A stretch of DNA of 64,000 nucleotides. Source: Emiliania huxleyi CCMP1516 (Eukaryota > Haptophyta > Isochrysidales > Noelaerhabdaceae). Position 1 is the first letter of the stretch, and every line of letters starts with the position of its first letter. Where the stretch lies: contig NW_005197803.1 in the NCBI RefSeq assembly GCF_000372725.1, positions 114,373-178,372 of the forward strand. Reading direction: 5' to 3'. Both the position numbers and the translations under genes were made by a program. The notes below the pieces were generated by a model. That model made no database searches and was not told where the DNA came from. It saw only the letters and a program-made list of their open reading frames with translations. Below are positions 23,302-32,666 of this stretch, piece after piece.

Positions 23302-26033
23302 ATGTCGGCTCTGCTGTCTCTCCTCCTCCTCCTCCTCCCGCTCCTGCACACGGCCGCTCTCCGCTTATCGCGCCCGCTGCACCTTGGCGGCGGCCGCCTG
23401 CGCAAGGCGCCGCGCGCGCCGCGCGTCCGCTTCGCCGCCGCGGCCAGCGCTTCTGCGGGCGGCGACGAGGAGGGGCTGGCGGACCTCGGCTCGCTCGCGC
23501 CGGTGGGTGAGCTGCTCAAGCCGCTCGACCCGCAGCTGGTATCGGTGGTCGAGCAGGACCCGTCGGTCTTCACGCTGCCCGCCACGCAGGCCGGCGGCGG
23601 CGACCGCTTCGTCGAGCTCTTCCGCTCGTGCGCGCCGTACATCAAGATGCACCAGGGCCGGACGATCGTGCTGCACATCTCCTCGCTGGTGCTGGAGCAC
23701 TCGTCGCTCTTCGAGGAGACGATGGTGGACCTCTCCATCCTCTCGCTCCTCGGCGTGCGCGTCGTCCTCGTCGTCGGGATGCACGGCCAGGTCGACGACG
23801 CCGTCCGTGCCGCGGGCGCCGAGCCGCAGATCGTGGGCGGGCGTCGCGTCTCGGACGCAAACACGCTGCGCGCGGTGCAGCAGGTGTCGGGCGAGGTGCG
23901 CGCGCGCGTCGAGGCCGCCCTCGCGCGCGGCCGCCACGCGCCTCCGGGCGGGAGCGAGCGAGGCGCGAGCAGCGCGCCGCGCCTCGGCGCTGGAGTGGAC
24001 GTGGTGACGTCGAACGCCCTCTACTCGGCCCAGCCGGTGGGCGTGCTGAGCGGGGTGGACTTCAAGAGCACGGGCGAGGTGCGGCGCGTCGACGCCGACA
24101 AGATCCACGCCTACCTCGACGGTGGCGCCGTCGTGCTGCTCACCTCGCTCGGCTACTCTGCGTCGGGAGAGGTCTACAACGTGAGGCATGTCTCTCCGCA
24201 CATCTCCGCACATCTCCCCATCTCTCGCTCGGCTACTCTGCGTCGGGAGAGGTCGACGACGTGAGACCTGCACCCAGCCCCGCCCAGGCGGGAGGTGCGG
24301 GCCGGGGTGGGCGGGTGACGCGCTCAGCCGGCTGGCCCGGCCGTGCGCCCTCAGGTTCCGGCGGTCGAGGTCGCGGCGCGCGCCGCCGGCGCGCTCAAGG
24401 CGTCGAAGCTCATCTACCTCACCGGCGCGCGGCTGGTGATGCACAGCCAGCTCGGCGGCGCGGGCGCGTCGGCCGTCCCCGTCGACCAGCGCCCGCTCGT
24501 CCAGTCGATGCGGCTCGCCGAGGCGAGGGAGCTGGTGCGCCACTGGGACGCGCGCTCGGAGGTCGCCGCGGCCCGCTTGCCCGAGGCGGCCGACCCCGCC
24601 GCCCGCTCGCGGTACGAGTCGGCAGAGTTTGTGGTCGGCGGCCTGTGCAAGCGGTGCGTCGAGGCGCTCTCGTCGGGCGTCAACCGTGCGCCGCCCCTGC
24701 CCGCCGCCGCCGCCGCCGCCGCGCGAGCCCCCGCCCTCCCGGCGAGCCTCCTCCGCCCTGCCGCGCGCCCTGACTCGAGCCTCGCGGCGGCCCCACGCCC
24801 AGGTGCGCACCAGTCCCCCCCATCTCTCCCCATCTCTCCCCATCTCTCCCCATCTCTCCCCCTGCTCAGGCGCGCACCTGGTGCCCCCCGCCCCGGGCGC
24901 GCTGCTGCAGGAGCTGTACACGCTCGACGGCGCGGGGACGCTCATCGCGTACGACGTCTACGACGGCGGGCCGCCGCCGCCGCCTTCCCCGACCCCCTCC
25001 TCCTCTCCGCCCCGCCTCCCAACCCGACCACCGCCCAACCCCACCACCACCGCCCGCCCGCACCGCCGCCCGCACGCTGCAGGCATCCGCATCGCCACCG
25101 CGGCCGACGTGCCGGGCATCGCCGAGCTGACGGCGCCGCTCGAGGAGCAGGGCGTGCTCATCCCGCGGCCGCTGCACGAGCTCACGAGGGACGTGCACCA
25201 GGCGCCAGGCCGCCCGCGCTTCCCGCCCCAGGGGACTACCCAGACAGTGGGGTCTTGCGCGTCTGCGAGAGGCAGGCATCCAAGTCCTACTCGGGCATGG
25301 AACTCGGAGGCCCAGAGCTCACGCCGTAGAGAGACTCTGCAGCGTTGACGGCAGCAAGACTCCGAGGAGCAGAGGGCAGTCATGCGCAGGGTCTCGGAGA
25401 ACGCACCCCCTCTCTTGTGCCGGCCCCACTGTGCGGCCGCCCCCGGCGCAGGGCTTCTACTACGTCCTCACGCGCGACGCCAACATCCTCGCCTGTGCGA
25501 TGCTGAAGCGCTACGCACTCGACTGCGCGGAGCTTGGCACGCGCTCCCCACACGCCAGCCATCCCCCCCCAACCCCAACCCCCAACCCCACACAGTGTGC
25601 CATGCCCCAGCCCCTACCCCAACACAAGCCCAAAACTCCAGCCCGAACCCCAACCGAGCCCCTGCCCAACGGGCCCGCCCCACGCCTCGGTCGGCCACAC
25701 TGCTTTTGCGGCGCAGGCTGCCTCGTCGTCTCGCCGCGCTACCGCAAGGAGGGCCGCGGCGACTCGATGCTCTCCTTCCTCGAGCGGACCGCCATCTCGG
25801 CGGGCGTCTCGCGCCTCTTTGCGCTCTCGACGCGAACCATGCAGTGGTTCACCGAGCGCGGGTTCGTCGAGGTGCCCGTCTCGGAGCTGCCGGAGCGGCG
25901 GCAGCGCACCATCAACCTCGCGCGCGGCTCCAAGGTCTTCATGAAGGGGCTCAACTCGCCGCGCGAGCTCGACGCAGAGGAGCTCTTCTGGGCGGCCGAC
26001 GCGCCACAGAGCAGGCAGGCGCGCGGCGGGTAG
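23302..26033 (+). CDS. N-acetylglutamate synthase (amino-acid kinase + GNAT), plastid-targeted
   Basis: First step of arginine synthesis: acetyl-CoA + Glu to N-acetylglutamate. Six exons: 23302-24180, 24355-24685, 24870-24965, 25083-25201, 25452-25536, 25717-26033; lengths sum to 609 codons (608 aa). Introns 1-2 are GT-AG, 3-5 GC-AG. Residues 1-22 (MSALLSLLLLLLPLLHTAAL) are a strong signal peptide followed by an Arg-rich transit-like stretch, as for complex plastids. Amino-acid-kinase fold: 'FVELFRSCAPYIKMHQGRTI', 'LGVRVVLVVGMHGQVDDAV', 'SASGEVYNVPAVEVAARAAG'. GNAT domain: 'GIRIATAADVPGIAELTAPL', 'FYYVLTRDANILACAML', 'GCLVVSPRYRKEGRGDSML', 'WFTERGFVEV'. This is the plant/bacterial ArgA-type two-domain enzyme. 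Confidence 0.93.
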
Positions 26034-27521
26034 GCTTCGGCTTACCGCAGCGCACGTGCGGGCCCGCCCAAACCGCAGCGCCAGGAGCGATCGCTCTCCC
26101 CGCGCGCGAAATACACGTATAGAGGACTCGCCGGAGCGAGAGAGTCGTTTGAAGCCTCAGTTGTACATTTCAAGCATACTGTTCACCTAGCCACCGGGCA
26201 TGTCGAAAAAGAAAAAAAACAGGCGCCGGGGGGGACCGGGCCGCGGGCCGGCGGCCACTCGCGCGCGCGCGACATGGCGCCGCGCCCCCCGCCCCGACGC
26301 CGCGGCTCCCCGCGCACCTCCCCCGGACGCGCGGACCCCCCCGCGCCTCGCTTCGTATGTCCCTATCGGCTAGTTCCATTTCACTGTGGCACAGCTCGCG
26401 TTACAAAACCTTGATTTTGACCATTTGCGCACTAATATGTCCCTCGCGGTGCCTTCCAGAGGCAGCTGCGACCCCGCCGAGTAGACGGCGGCGCACAGCT
26501 GTCAGCTCACTGCTCAGCAGGCCGCTCCGAGCAGGTGGCGCGGTGTGTGCCACCGTCCACTCGGCTGGATCGCAGCTGCCTCTGCGCGTCCTGGGGAGGG
26601 ACAATAGTGTCGCCGCCGGGGACGACTCGACGCTGCTGAGATCGGAGATCAAGCTCTGACAGGTCGCACGTCGCTCCTTTGACGCCGACGTGACTCACCC
26701 GTGCAGATCTCATCAGGACACGGTCTTCGGTCTCGACGCGCTCGGTACGACGCCTGCGACCCGTCTCCGGTCAAGTGGCACTATGCTCATCGCGCCTGCC
26801 AGCGCTGCCGTGCAGGCTGCCACGACAAGGTCGAGCACGCTTCTAACGCTCGCCGAGCCTTCCTTTCTATCCCATTACTCGACGGTAGGCAGCCTGGGAA
26901 AACGGCGCGCGGTCAGAGGCAAAGCCTACAAGGGGTGGTGGAACCACATATCACGGCTACTGCCGGCTCGACCCCACGATTCATAGCCTCGGAAGGCTGA
27001 CTTTGCGGCACCATCATCGGACGATGTCGACGAGTTGGGACTTGGGTCGCTCTCGCGCCTCGCGGTAGCCAGATGACCTCTCTTCCTAGGAGCATCGGCC
27101 ATGGCCGCAGGGAGCGCGGGGGAGGGCGCTGGAAGCAACACGGAGCTCCGTTGGAGACGCTAAGAACAAGATTAGCGTGTCAGAGACAGAGTGAAATGGA
27201 ACTAGCCATCGCATCACTACCTCATCCTCAAAATCTCTTGGGGTCATGAAGCGGGCTGGGCGCGACATTCCGAGGAGTTGAGAGTTGTGCGCCTGTGTAG
27301 TGTGTTGCGCATATGTTTACGTCGTTCGTACTTTTACTGGTACTCTGCTGTACTAACCTCTATGCATATGTCTGTGCAGGTCGGTCACCAAGATTATGCC
27401 ACGGACTCGCAGGCCCACTCGCCACACGCCGGGCAGATGAACTAGGTCCATAGAGCGTAGTTCGCAACGGCTCCGCCCTGAGACCGTCAGTCCGCAGCCG
27501 CGCGTCCGCCTCGCTCTCTGC
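26034..27521. other. intergenic; one possible Cys/His-rich exon
   Basis: Mostly without coding signal. On the plus strand around 26745-26860 the frame 'CDPSPVKWHYAHRACQRC' followed by 'RAGCHDKVEHASNARR' has regularly placed Cys and His and unusual Trp/Tyr content and could be a small zinc-binding exon or a transposon remnant; I do not recognise it and see no matching neighbours. Confidence 0.3.
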
Positions 27522-29552
27522 TCACTCGTCGTCGTCGTCGCTCTCCTCTTTGTAGCTCTTTCCGGCGGCGGCGCGCTTGCGGCGTGACGACGACTCCTCG
27601 GGCTGCCAGCCATCCGACTCGTCGCCGTCGTCGCCGTCGTCGCAAGGCGTCTTGCGCTTGGGCTTGGCCGCCGCCCCCCGCGCGCTCCGGCCGGCGCCGC
27701 CGCCCCGCCCCGCCGGCTCCTCGAGCAGGAGGACCGCCTCTTCGCCGGCGTAGGCCGATGCCTCGAGCTGATGGATAAGGTCCGATGTCGAGTCGCCGCG
27801 CGGGGTGAGGCCGTTGGCCGCGCACACCGCCCGCAGCTGCGGCAGCGACATCGAGTGCAGGTTCGAGGGCAGTGCCGCCGCGGAAATCTTGCCGCCGCCG
27901 CCGCCGCCGCCGCCGCCGCCTGACGTCAGCATCTTCCGCCCCGAGGCGTGCGACGCCATCCTCGCGAGCATCTCCTCCTTCGTCCCGTCGGTCGCCAGTC
28001 CCCGCTCCTCGCACTGCTTCTTGACCTGCGTGTCGGTGAGCAGCCACGCCTGCGAGTCGTCGCCACCCAGAAACTGCCACACCGCCAGGTTCTGAGCCTC
28101 AGCCTGTGCATCCCTCGCCTCCGCCTTCTTCGCCCTCCTCTCGCCCGCCGCCGCGACCGCCGCCGCGTGTGCGGCGTGCGCCTTCTTGTCGGTGCAGCAC
28201 CCCAAGTGCTCGGCGAGCTCCTCCCTGCTCACGCCCGGCGGAGGCTCGAAGCCGCAGCGCGGGCACGCGTCGAGCAGTCCAGCGACGAAGAGCTTCTCCC
28301 CCTGCGCGCGCCTCTCCGCCTCGGACGCGCCGCCCGTGCCCTTGCGCGCCGCGCGCGCGACACGCGCCGCCGCCGCCTCGCGCTGCTTGGCCTGCCGCTC
28401 CTGCTCCTTCCTCGCCTCCTGCCGCAGGTCGTCCTCCACCTGACCGAGAGAGGGCCGCGGCGTGGGGAGGCGGAGGCGGAGGCGGAGGCGGCGGAGGGAC
28501 GCACCCGGGCCGGCACGTGGTAGAGCCAGAAGCCAAAGGTGCCGGAGCAGCGCGCGTTGCCGCAGGTGACCTGCCGGTGGTAGTCGCGGGGGTGGTACTC
28601 GAACGGCTTGCGGCAGAGCGGGCAGCGGTGCTCGGCGGTCATGCAGCCAAAGTCGCAGAGGCAGAGGGCGCAGCAGTACACTTTGAGGCCCTGCATCATG
28701 AAGTTGTAGTCTGTTGGGCGCGGCAGGAGGGGGGGGGCGGAAGCGGCGGTGTGAGGGCGAGAGCAGCCTTGGCAGTGGGAGGGCCGCTGATCCGAAGGCA
28801 GCAGGAGGGCGGAGAGAGGCTGGCGGCGCGCCGAAGTCCATGACGCCCGAGTCGGCGCTTCCCCACTGCGATTTGCACCGCGGGCAGAAGAGATGCGTCT
28901 TGAAGCAGCCGTCGTTGGAGCGAGAGATGGCGGTGTGTGCCCTCGCCGCGGCCTTGGCGGCCTGCGGCGGCGCCTCTGGCGCCGTGAGCACCTCAAAGGC
29001 GCGCACGAGGTGCTGGAACGCCTTGGTCGCCTGGCCCAGCTTGGGCAGCTTGTCGGGGTGGATGATGCGCGCGAGGCTGAGGTACGCCTTGCGCTGTGCG
29101 GCGAATGGCGTTGCGCGCGTGATTGCGGCGCCGAGCAGAGACAACACGCCCTCGGGGTTGCCGGCCTCGCCCAGCTCCAGCACCTGGAGGGCGAGACGCG
29201 TCGCCAGCTCGTCGGCATCCTCACCGCCGCCCCCTCCGCCGGCCGAGGAGCCAGCCTCGGCCGACGTCCCTCCGCCTTCAGACTTCAGCGCGTCGATGAG
29301 GCTCTGCATCAGTTCGTCGCGGGTGTTGATCGACAGATCGCACGGGAGGCCATGCGACGCGAGCGCCTTGCGGAACTCGGCCGCCTTGAGCGTGGTGGGG
29401 TTGCGGCCGTCGGGCAAGGCGTGCTTGTCGCCAGCGTCGCAGAGCTGCAGCCGGCGGACGAGATCCTCCTTCTCGCCCGCACCCGACTGAGCGCGCTCCT
29501 TGAGCTTGGCCTTTAGCTGCGCCACCTTGAGCTTGGAGTAGGCGTCGCTCAT
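27522..29552 (-). CDS. SAP-domain / J-domain-like / zinc-cluster nuclear protein
   Basis: Three exons on the minus strand, 29552-28832, 28710-28505 and 28439-27522; 614 aa. Intron 1 is GC-AG, intron 2 GT-AG. In order: SAP motif ('YSKLKVAQLKAKLKERA', residues 5-38), a second SAP-like stretch (about 52-92), a J-domain-like helix pair with the HPD tripeptide in 'LARIIHPDKLPKLGQATKAF' (about 150-195), a Cys/His cluster ('FCPRCKSQWG', 'CCALCLCDFGCMTAEHRC', 'CGNARCSGTFGFW'), a charged helix, a CX2C…H…CC patch, two further SAP-like motifs ('LLTDTQVKKQCEERGL', 'MSLPQLRAVCAANGL') and a basic then Asp-rich tail. SAP motifs bind scaffold/AT-rich DNA or RNA, so a chromatin role with an Hsp70 co-chaperone activity is plausible but unproven. 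Confidence 0.85.
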   Translation of the reverse strand: MSDAYSKLKVAQLKAKLKERAQSGAGEKEDLVRRLQLCDAGDKHALPDGRNPTTLKAAEFRKALASHGLPCDLSINTRDELMQSLIDALKSEGGGTSAEAGSSAGGGGGGEDADELATRLALQVLELGEAGNPEGVLSLLGAAITRATPFAAQRKAYLSLARIIHPDKLPKLGQATKAFQHLVRAFEVLTAPEAPPQAAKAAARAHTAISRSNDGCFKTHLFCPRCKSQWGSADSGVMDFGAPPASLRPPAAFGSAALPLPRLLSPSHRRFRPPPPAAPNRLQLHDAGPQSVLLRPLPLRLWLHDRRAPLPALPQAVRVPPPRLPPAGHLRQRALLRHLWLLALPRAGPGASLRRLRLRLRLPTPRPSLGQVEDDLRQEARKEQERQAKQREAAAARVARAARKGTGGASEAERRAQGEKLFVAGLLDACPRCGFEPPPGVSREELAEHLGCCTDKKAHAAHAAAVAAAGERRAKKAEARDAQAEAQNLAVWQFLGGDDSQAWLLTDTQVKKQCEERGLATDGTKEEMLARMASHASGRKMLTSGGGGGGGGGGKISAAALPSNLHSMSLPQLRAVCAANGLTPRGDSTSDLIHQLEASAYAGEEAVLLLEEPAGRGGGAGRSARGAAAKPKRKTPCDDGDDGDESDGWQPEESSSRRKRAAAGKSYKEESDDDDE

Positions 29553-29700
29553 GCTTGGCCGCGAAAAAGAATTTTACAACTCGCCCTCGCACAACACTGG
29601 GCACGGGATCCCTTGGGTTGTCTGTTTTCTTTCTTTCTTTCTTGGGCACGGGACAAAGAAAGAAAGAATTCTACATGTACTAATACAAGCCCCTCTCACA
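29553..29700. repeat. TTTC/GAAA microsatellites and short dispersed repeat
   Basis: Contains CTTTCTTTCTTTC and GAAAGAAAG tracts either side of GGGCACGGGA, plus a segment (ACAACTCGCCCTCGCACAACACT) related, inverted, to sequence at about 41664-41690 and 55012-55040. Confidence 0.6.
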
Positions 29701-29963
29701 ACAGACAACCCAACGGAGGGATGGGAGAACGGCACGCCGCCACCACACAGGGATTTTAAGGAGAGGGGTGTGTGTGGTGCGCTAGCCGTCGCCCACCCTT
29801 GGGCGTCCGCCTCTTCCTATCTGCTTGGCGGCGAGCTGTCTGCGCGCAAGTGGAACTGGTTTCTTTTTTGCTGGGCCCCAATCCAGACTTTTAAACCAAA
29901 ATCGTGCTCGTGCACAGGTGGGGACCCTGTCCTCGTCCCATCCCCCTCGTTTGGGTTGTCTGT
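29701..29963 (+). mobile_element. MITE-like element with imperfect TIRs, 263 bp
   Basis: The ends are inverted repeats: ACAGACAACCCAACGGAGGG at 29701 and, inverted, ACAGACAACCCAAACGAGGG at 29944-29963. No target duplication is obvious. Its interior core occurs again at 20800-20860, inverted at 40375-40485, and diverged at 54826-54870. Confidence 0.7.
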
Positions 29964-30070
29964 TTTGTTTCTGACTGTTCTTCACTCAGGTCCGGCTACT
30001 CGCGTTAATATCGCTTTCTCTCTCATCGGATTAGGTCGGGGGACTGCCACTGGACACAGGCGAGGAGTGC

Positions 30071-30377
30071 CTAGAACCTCCCAGACTTACGAAAGTCCTT
30101 TCCGGCGAAGATTGCGTTCGAGCCGAGGTCCTCCTCGATGCGGAGCAGCTGGTTGTACTTGCACAGCCGCTCGGAGCGGCACGGTGCGCCCGTCTTGAGG
30201 TGCCCGGTGCCGAGAGCCACCGTGAGGTCGGCGATGAAGGAGTCCTCCGTCTCGCCAGACCGATGGCTGACGAAAACTCCCCACTCCTGGTCAACGCAGA
30301 GCTTGTACGCCGCGATCGCCTCGCTGATGGTGCCGATCTGATTCACCTTGAGAAGCATCGCGTTGGTCGCCTTGCAG
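30071..30377 (-). pseudogene. enolase C-terminal fragment
   Basis: About 100 codons closely match the end of enolase (2-phosphoglycerate dehydratase): '[17 protein letters not shown]', '[20 protein letters not shown]', '[20 protein letters not shown]', ending [12 protein letters not shown]. The Lys in LLLKVNQ, the SHRSGETED loop and the Lys in LKTGAP are intact. A 3' splice site (TATTAG) precedes the match at 30378, so this looks like the final exon, but the ~300 residues before it are nowhere on the minus strand upstream; a different gene start (30839) lies there instead. Either a captured or duplicated last exon or a truncated pseudogene. Frame is undamaged, so the event is young. Confidence 0.8.
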
Positions 30378-30572
30378 CTAATACCGCGCTCAACAAGACA
30401 CTGTGTACAGTGTAGCAGCCGTCCCGCCAGAGAACAGCTCTCAAAACTGTCGCGGCGCATCGCGCCTGGCGCCGACTTCGGCTAATACAACACCTCCGTC
30501 CGCCGGAGTGGAGGTGGAGAGGTCGCCCAAGCAGAGAGATAGCCCCACGCAGAGGCGCCGGCGACCGTAGAC

Positions 30573-30839
30573 TCACGAGCCCAGGTCAAAGATGCGGCGC
30601 CCAGCAGGCGCCGCCCGCGTCGAGCACACAGGGCAGCCTCCCATACCGCCACACAATTCGCAGCCGTCGCCGAGGCTGACCTTGTCCTGCTCAGCGCTCT
30701 TGTGGGGCACGAGGTCCGCATACGATGTGCGAACCGGCGCAGACGCGGGCACATCGAGAGCCATGTGCGGCGCCACCTTGGACGTGTGGATGGCCGACCC
30801 GTGGAATGCAGCGAGGGCGACGACGACGGCACACAGCAT
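30573..30839 (-). CDS. small secreted or plastid-targeted Cys-rich protein (first exon?)
   Basis: ORF of 88 aa on the minus strand. Residues 1-18 (MLCAVVVALAAFHGSAIH) are a good signal peptide. The later part has a compact Cys/Gly cluster 'CELCGGMGGCPVC', suggestive of metal or disulfide chemistry. Just before the stop the DNA reads CTC|GTGAGT, a near-ideal 5' splice site (about 30577), so the ORF end may not be the protein end; the next visible coding DNA downstream is the enolase C-terminal exon. No family recognised. Confidence 0.45.
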   Translation of the reverse strand: MLCAVVVALAAFHGSAIHTSKVAPHMALDVPASAPVRTSYADLVPHKSAEQDKVSLGDGCELCGGMGGCPVCSTRAAPAGRRIFDLGS

Positions 30840-31425
30840 GCTGTTAATGTTGGGGCAGTAGGGCTAGCGCAGGAGAGATGGGCTAGCAGATGCAGCGACC
30901 AAGACAGACAAGGTTGGGCGGGACCGAGCACCCTCTGAGCAATCCTGGAGTTTCTTTTAAACAAGAGAACCGGGAAACTGAAACGGCGATCACCGACTCT
31001 ACCTCCGATCACAGGGCCTAGGCGGCCCGCCATGATATCTAGCCGTGTGTGCTGGCGTCCGGGACTCCGCGGACCCTCGGGTTTCACGTAACAAGAAACA
31101 AGTCCACGCGGCGAAACACACGCAACGAATTCAGTGTTGTTTGTCGAATTCAGCGCAAAGCACGCGGGGCAGCCGGTGGCCGGAGCAGGGCGAGATGCTC
31201 GGGGAGCTTTTGGAGAGCGTGGCGGAAGGAGGGGTGGAGAGAGAATTTGTTGTTTGAGAGAATTCGTGGTTGGTGGCCAAAGATTCATTTTTATTAAATG
31301 AACTCGGGGCACAGGACGCGGCACAAACGGGGCCAAAGATTCAAAAGAGACATAGCAGGTTTTTTTCACTTGCTGCGGTCTAGCACGCTTTGGGTTCATC
31401 GACAGCCCGCCACCGAACTAGCAAC
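30840..31425. other. divergent intergenic region
   Basis: Between the minus-strand Cys-rich gene and the plus-strand DUF1826 gene; should contain both promoters. No repeat or RNA gene recognised. Confidence 0.4.
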
Positions 31426-32235
31426 ATGCTGCTGCCACACACCTCGCTCCTTCCCGGCTCGTGGCTGCCGCCGTTTGGAGGCGGAGCGCACTCTCGAGTC
31501 GACACAACGGCGCTCTTCACCACCGACGACATCTCGCGCTGGGCCCAGGCCGAGAGCTCGCAGTACGACGGCCTCGTTGCGGCGCGGCCTTTCGACGGCA
31601 GGTGGGACGAGTTCCAGAGCGCCATCGATGAGGCGTGCTCTCGCTGGCCGGAGAGGGGCCTGACGTGCACCGCTCCCAGCGAGGCTAGCCGGTTCTCGGC
31701 GGCGGTCGTTGAGCTGCTCTCCGGCGCCGGGCTCCCAGACCCGATCAGCCGCCAGCTGCACGAGGACGCCTGCGCGCTGGGACGCGCGTGGAAGGCGCTC
31801 TGCCCCGCGGTGCGGCAGCTCAGCGTCAAGCTCGAGCTCTTTGGCGAGAACGTTTGCTCGCGGTGGCACTGCGACAACTTTGTCGGCCGCGGGATCGTTA
31901 GCTATACGGGCGTGGTGGGCACCGAGTACACGAGGAAGGGGAACGTGGACTTTTGGGAGTTGCAGCACTGCGGGAACAACAAGTGCATCATCCGCGACCC
32001 AAAGCTCGTCGAGAGCGTGGCCGTCGGCGACTTGCTGCTGATCAAGGGTACCCGCTTCCCGCTCCCGCACGGCACGGCTCGGTCCATCAAGGCGTCGAAC
32101 GCGCTGGTGCACAAGTCGCCCGAGGTGCGATTCGACCAGCAGGGCGGCGTCCAAAATAGGCTCGTGTTGAAGGTTGACGTGTATGAGCTCCCAGCGGCGA
32201 GCGGCCCAGCGCGGGGAGGGGACAAGAAGCCCTGA
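31426..32235 (+). CDS. DUF1826 family protein
   Basis: Single exon, 269 aa. The C-terminal half carries the DUF1826 hallmarks: 'ELFGENVCSRWHCDNFVGRG' (HxDN), 'SYTGVVGTEYTRKGNVDFWE', 'VAVGDLLLIKGTRF', 'NALVHKSPEVR' and the closing 'RLVLKVDVYE'. Bacterial members often sit next to metal-homeostasis genes (P47K/COG0523-like), and the HxD…H pattern suggests a cupin/oxygenase-like metal site, but no activity is established. Start chosen at MLLPHTSLLPG; the Met is preceded by an A-rich ACAACATG context. Confidence 0.82.
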   Translation: MLLPHTSLLPGSWLPPFGGGAHSRVDTTALFTTDDISRWAQAESSQYDGLVAARPFDGRWDEFQSAIDEACSRWPERGLTCTAPSEASRFSAAVVELLSGAGLPDPISRQLHEDACALGRAWKALCPAVRQLSVKLELFGENVCSRWHCDNFVGRGIVSYTGVVGTEYTRKGNVDFWELQHCGNNKCIIRDPKLVESVAVGDLLLIKGTRFPLPHGTARSIKASNALVHKSPEVRFDQQGGVQNRLVLKVDVYELPAASGPARGGDKKP

Positions 32236-32666
32236 TGCTGTGAAGCGGCTACCGCGTGTGAGAGAAGGACCCGAAGGTGGACCTGTTGCGGCCAATGGCC
32301 ATGGCTTGAGCCGCGATGCGCTTGCGCCTTGCGGCACATGCGTGTCGCCAGTATCTCTTGTGCGGACTGCGTCTGCCGGTCGGTGTCTCCCGCGCCGCGA
32401 GAGGCGAGTTGCTCGGCCGTGGGTGACGGTCAGCCATGTGCGAGTTTGTGCGTACACACACACGTGCGTGCGCGGCCACGGTTGAATGTTTGGTTGTGTT
32501 TACTCAACATAGGTAGCAAATATGGTCTGACGTTAATCGTTATCTGAAACGCACAGTAATCTGAAGGAACTAAGGATAGGAACCAGTGTCCAGTGCTCTA
32601 AAAACTATCCTGATCCCAGGCTAAAGGCGCTCTCACAGGTCCAGCCGCCGGGCCTCGCAGCTCGCT
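32236..32666. other. convergent intergenic region
   Basis: 3' ends of the DUF1826 and Serinc genes face each other here. No gene or repeat seen. Confidence 0.4.
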
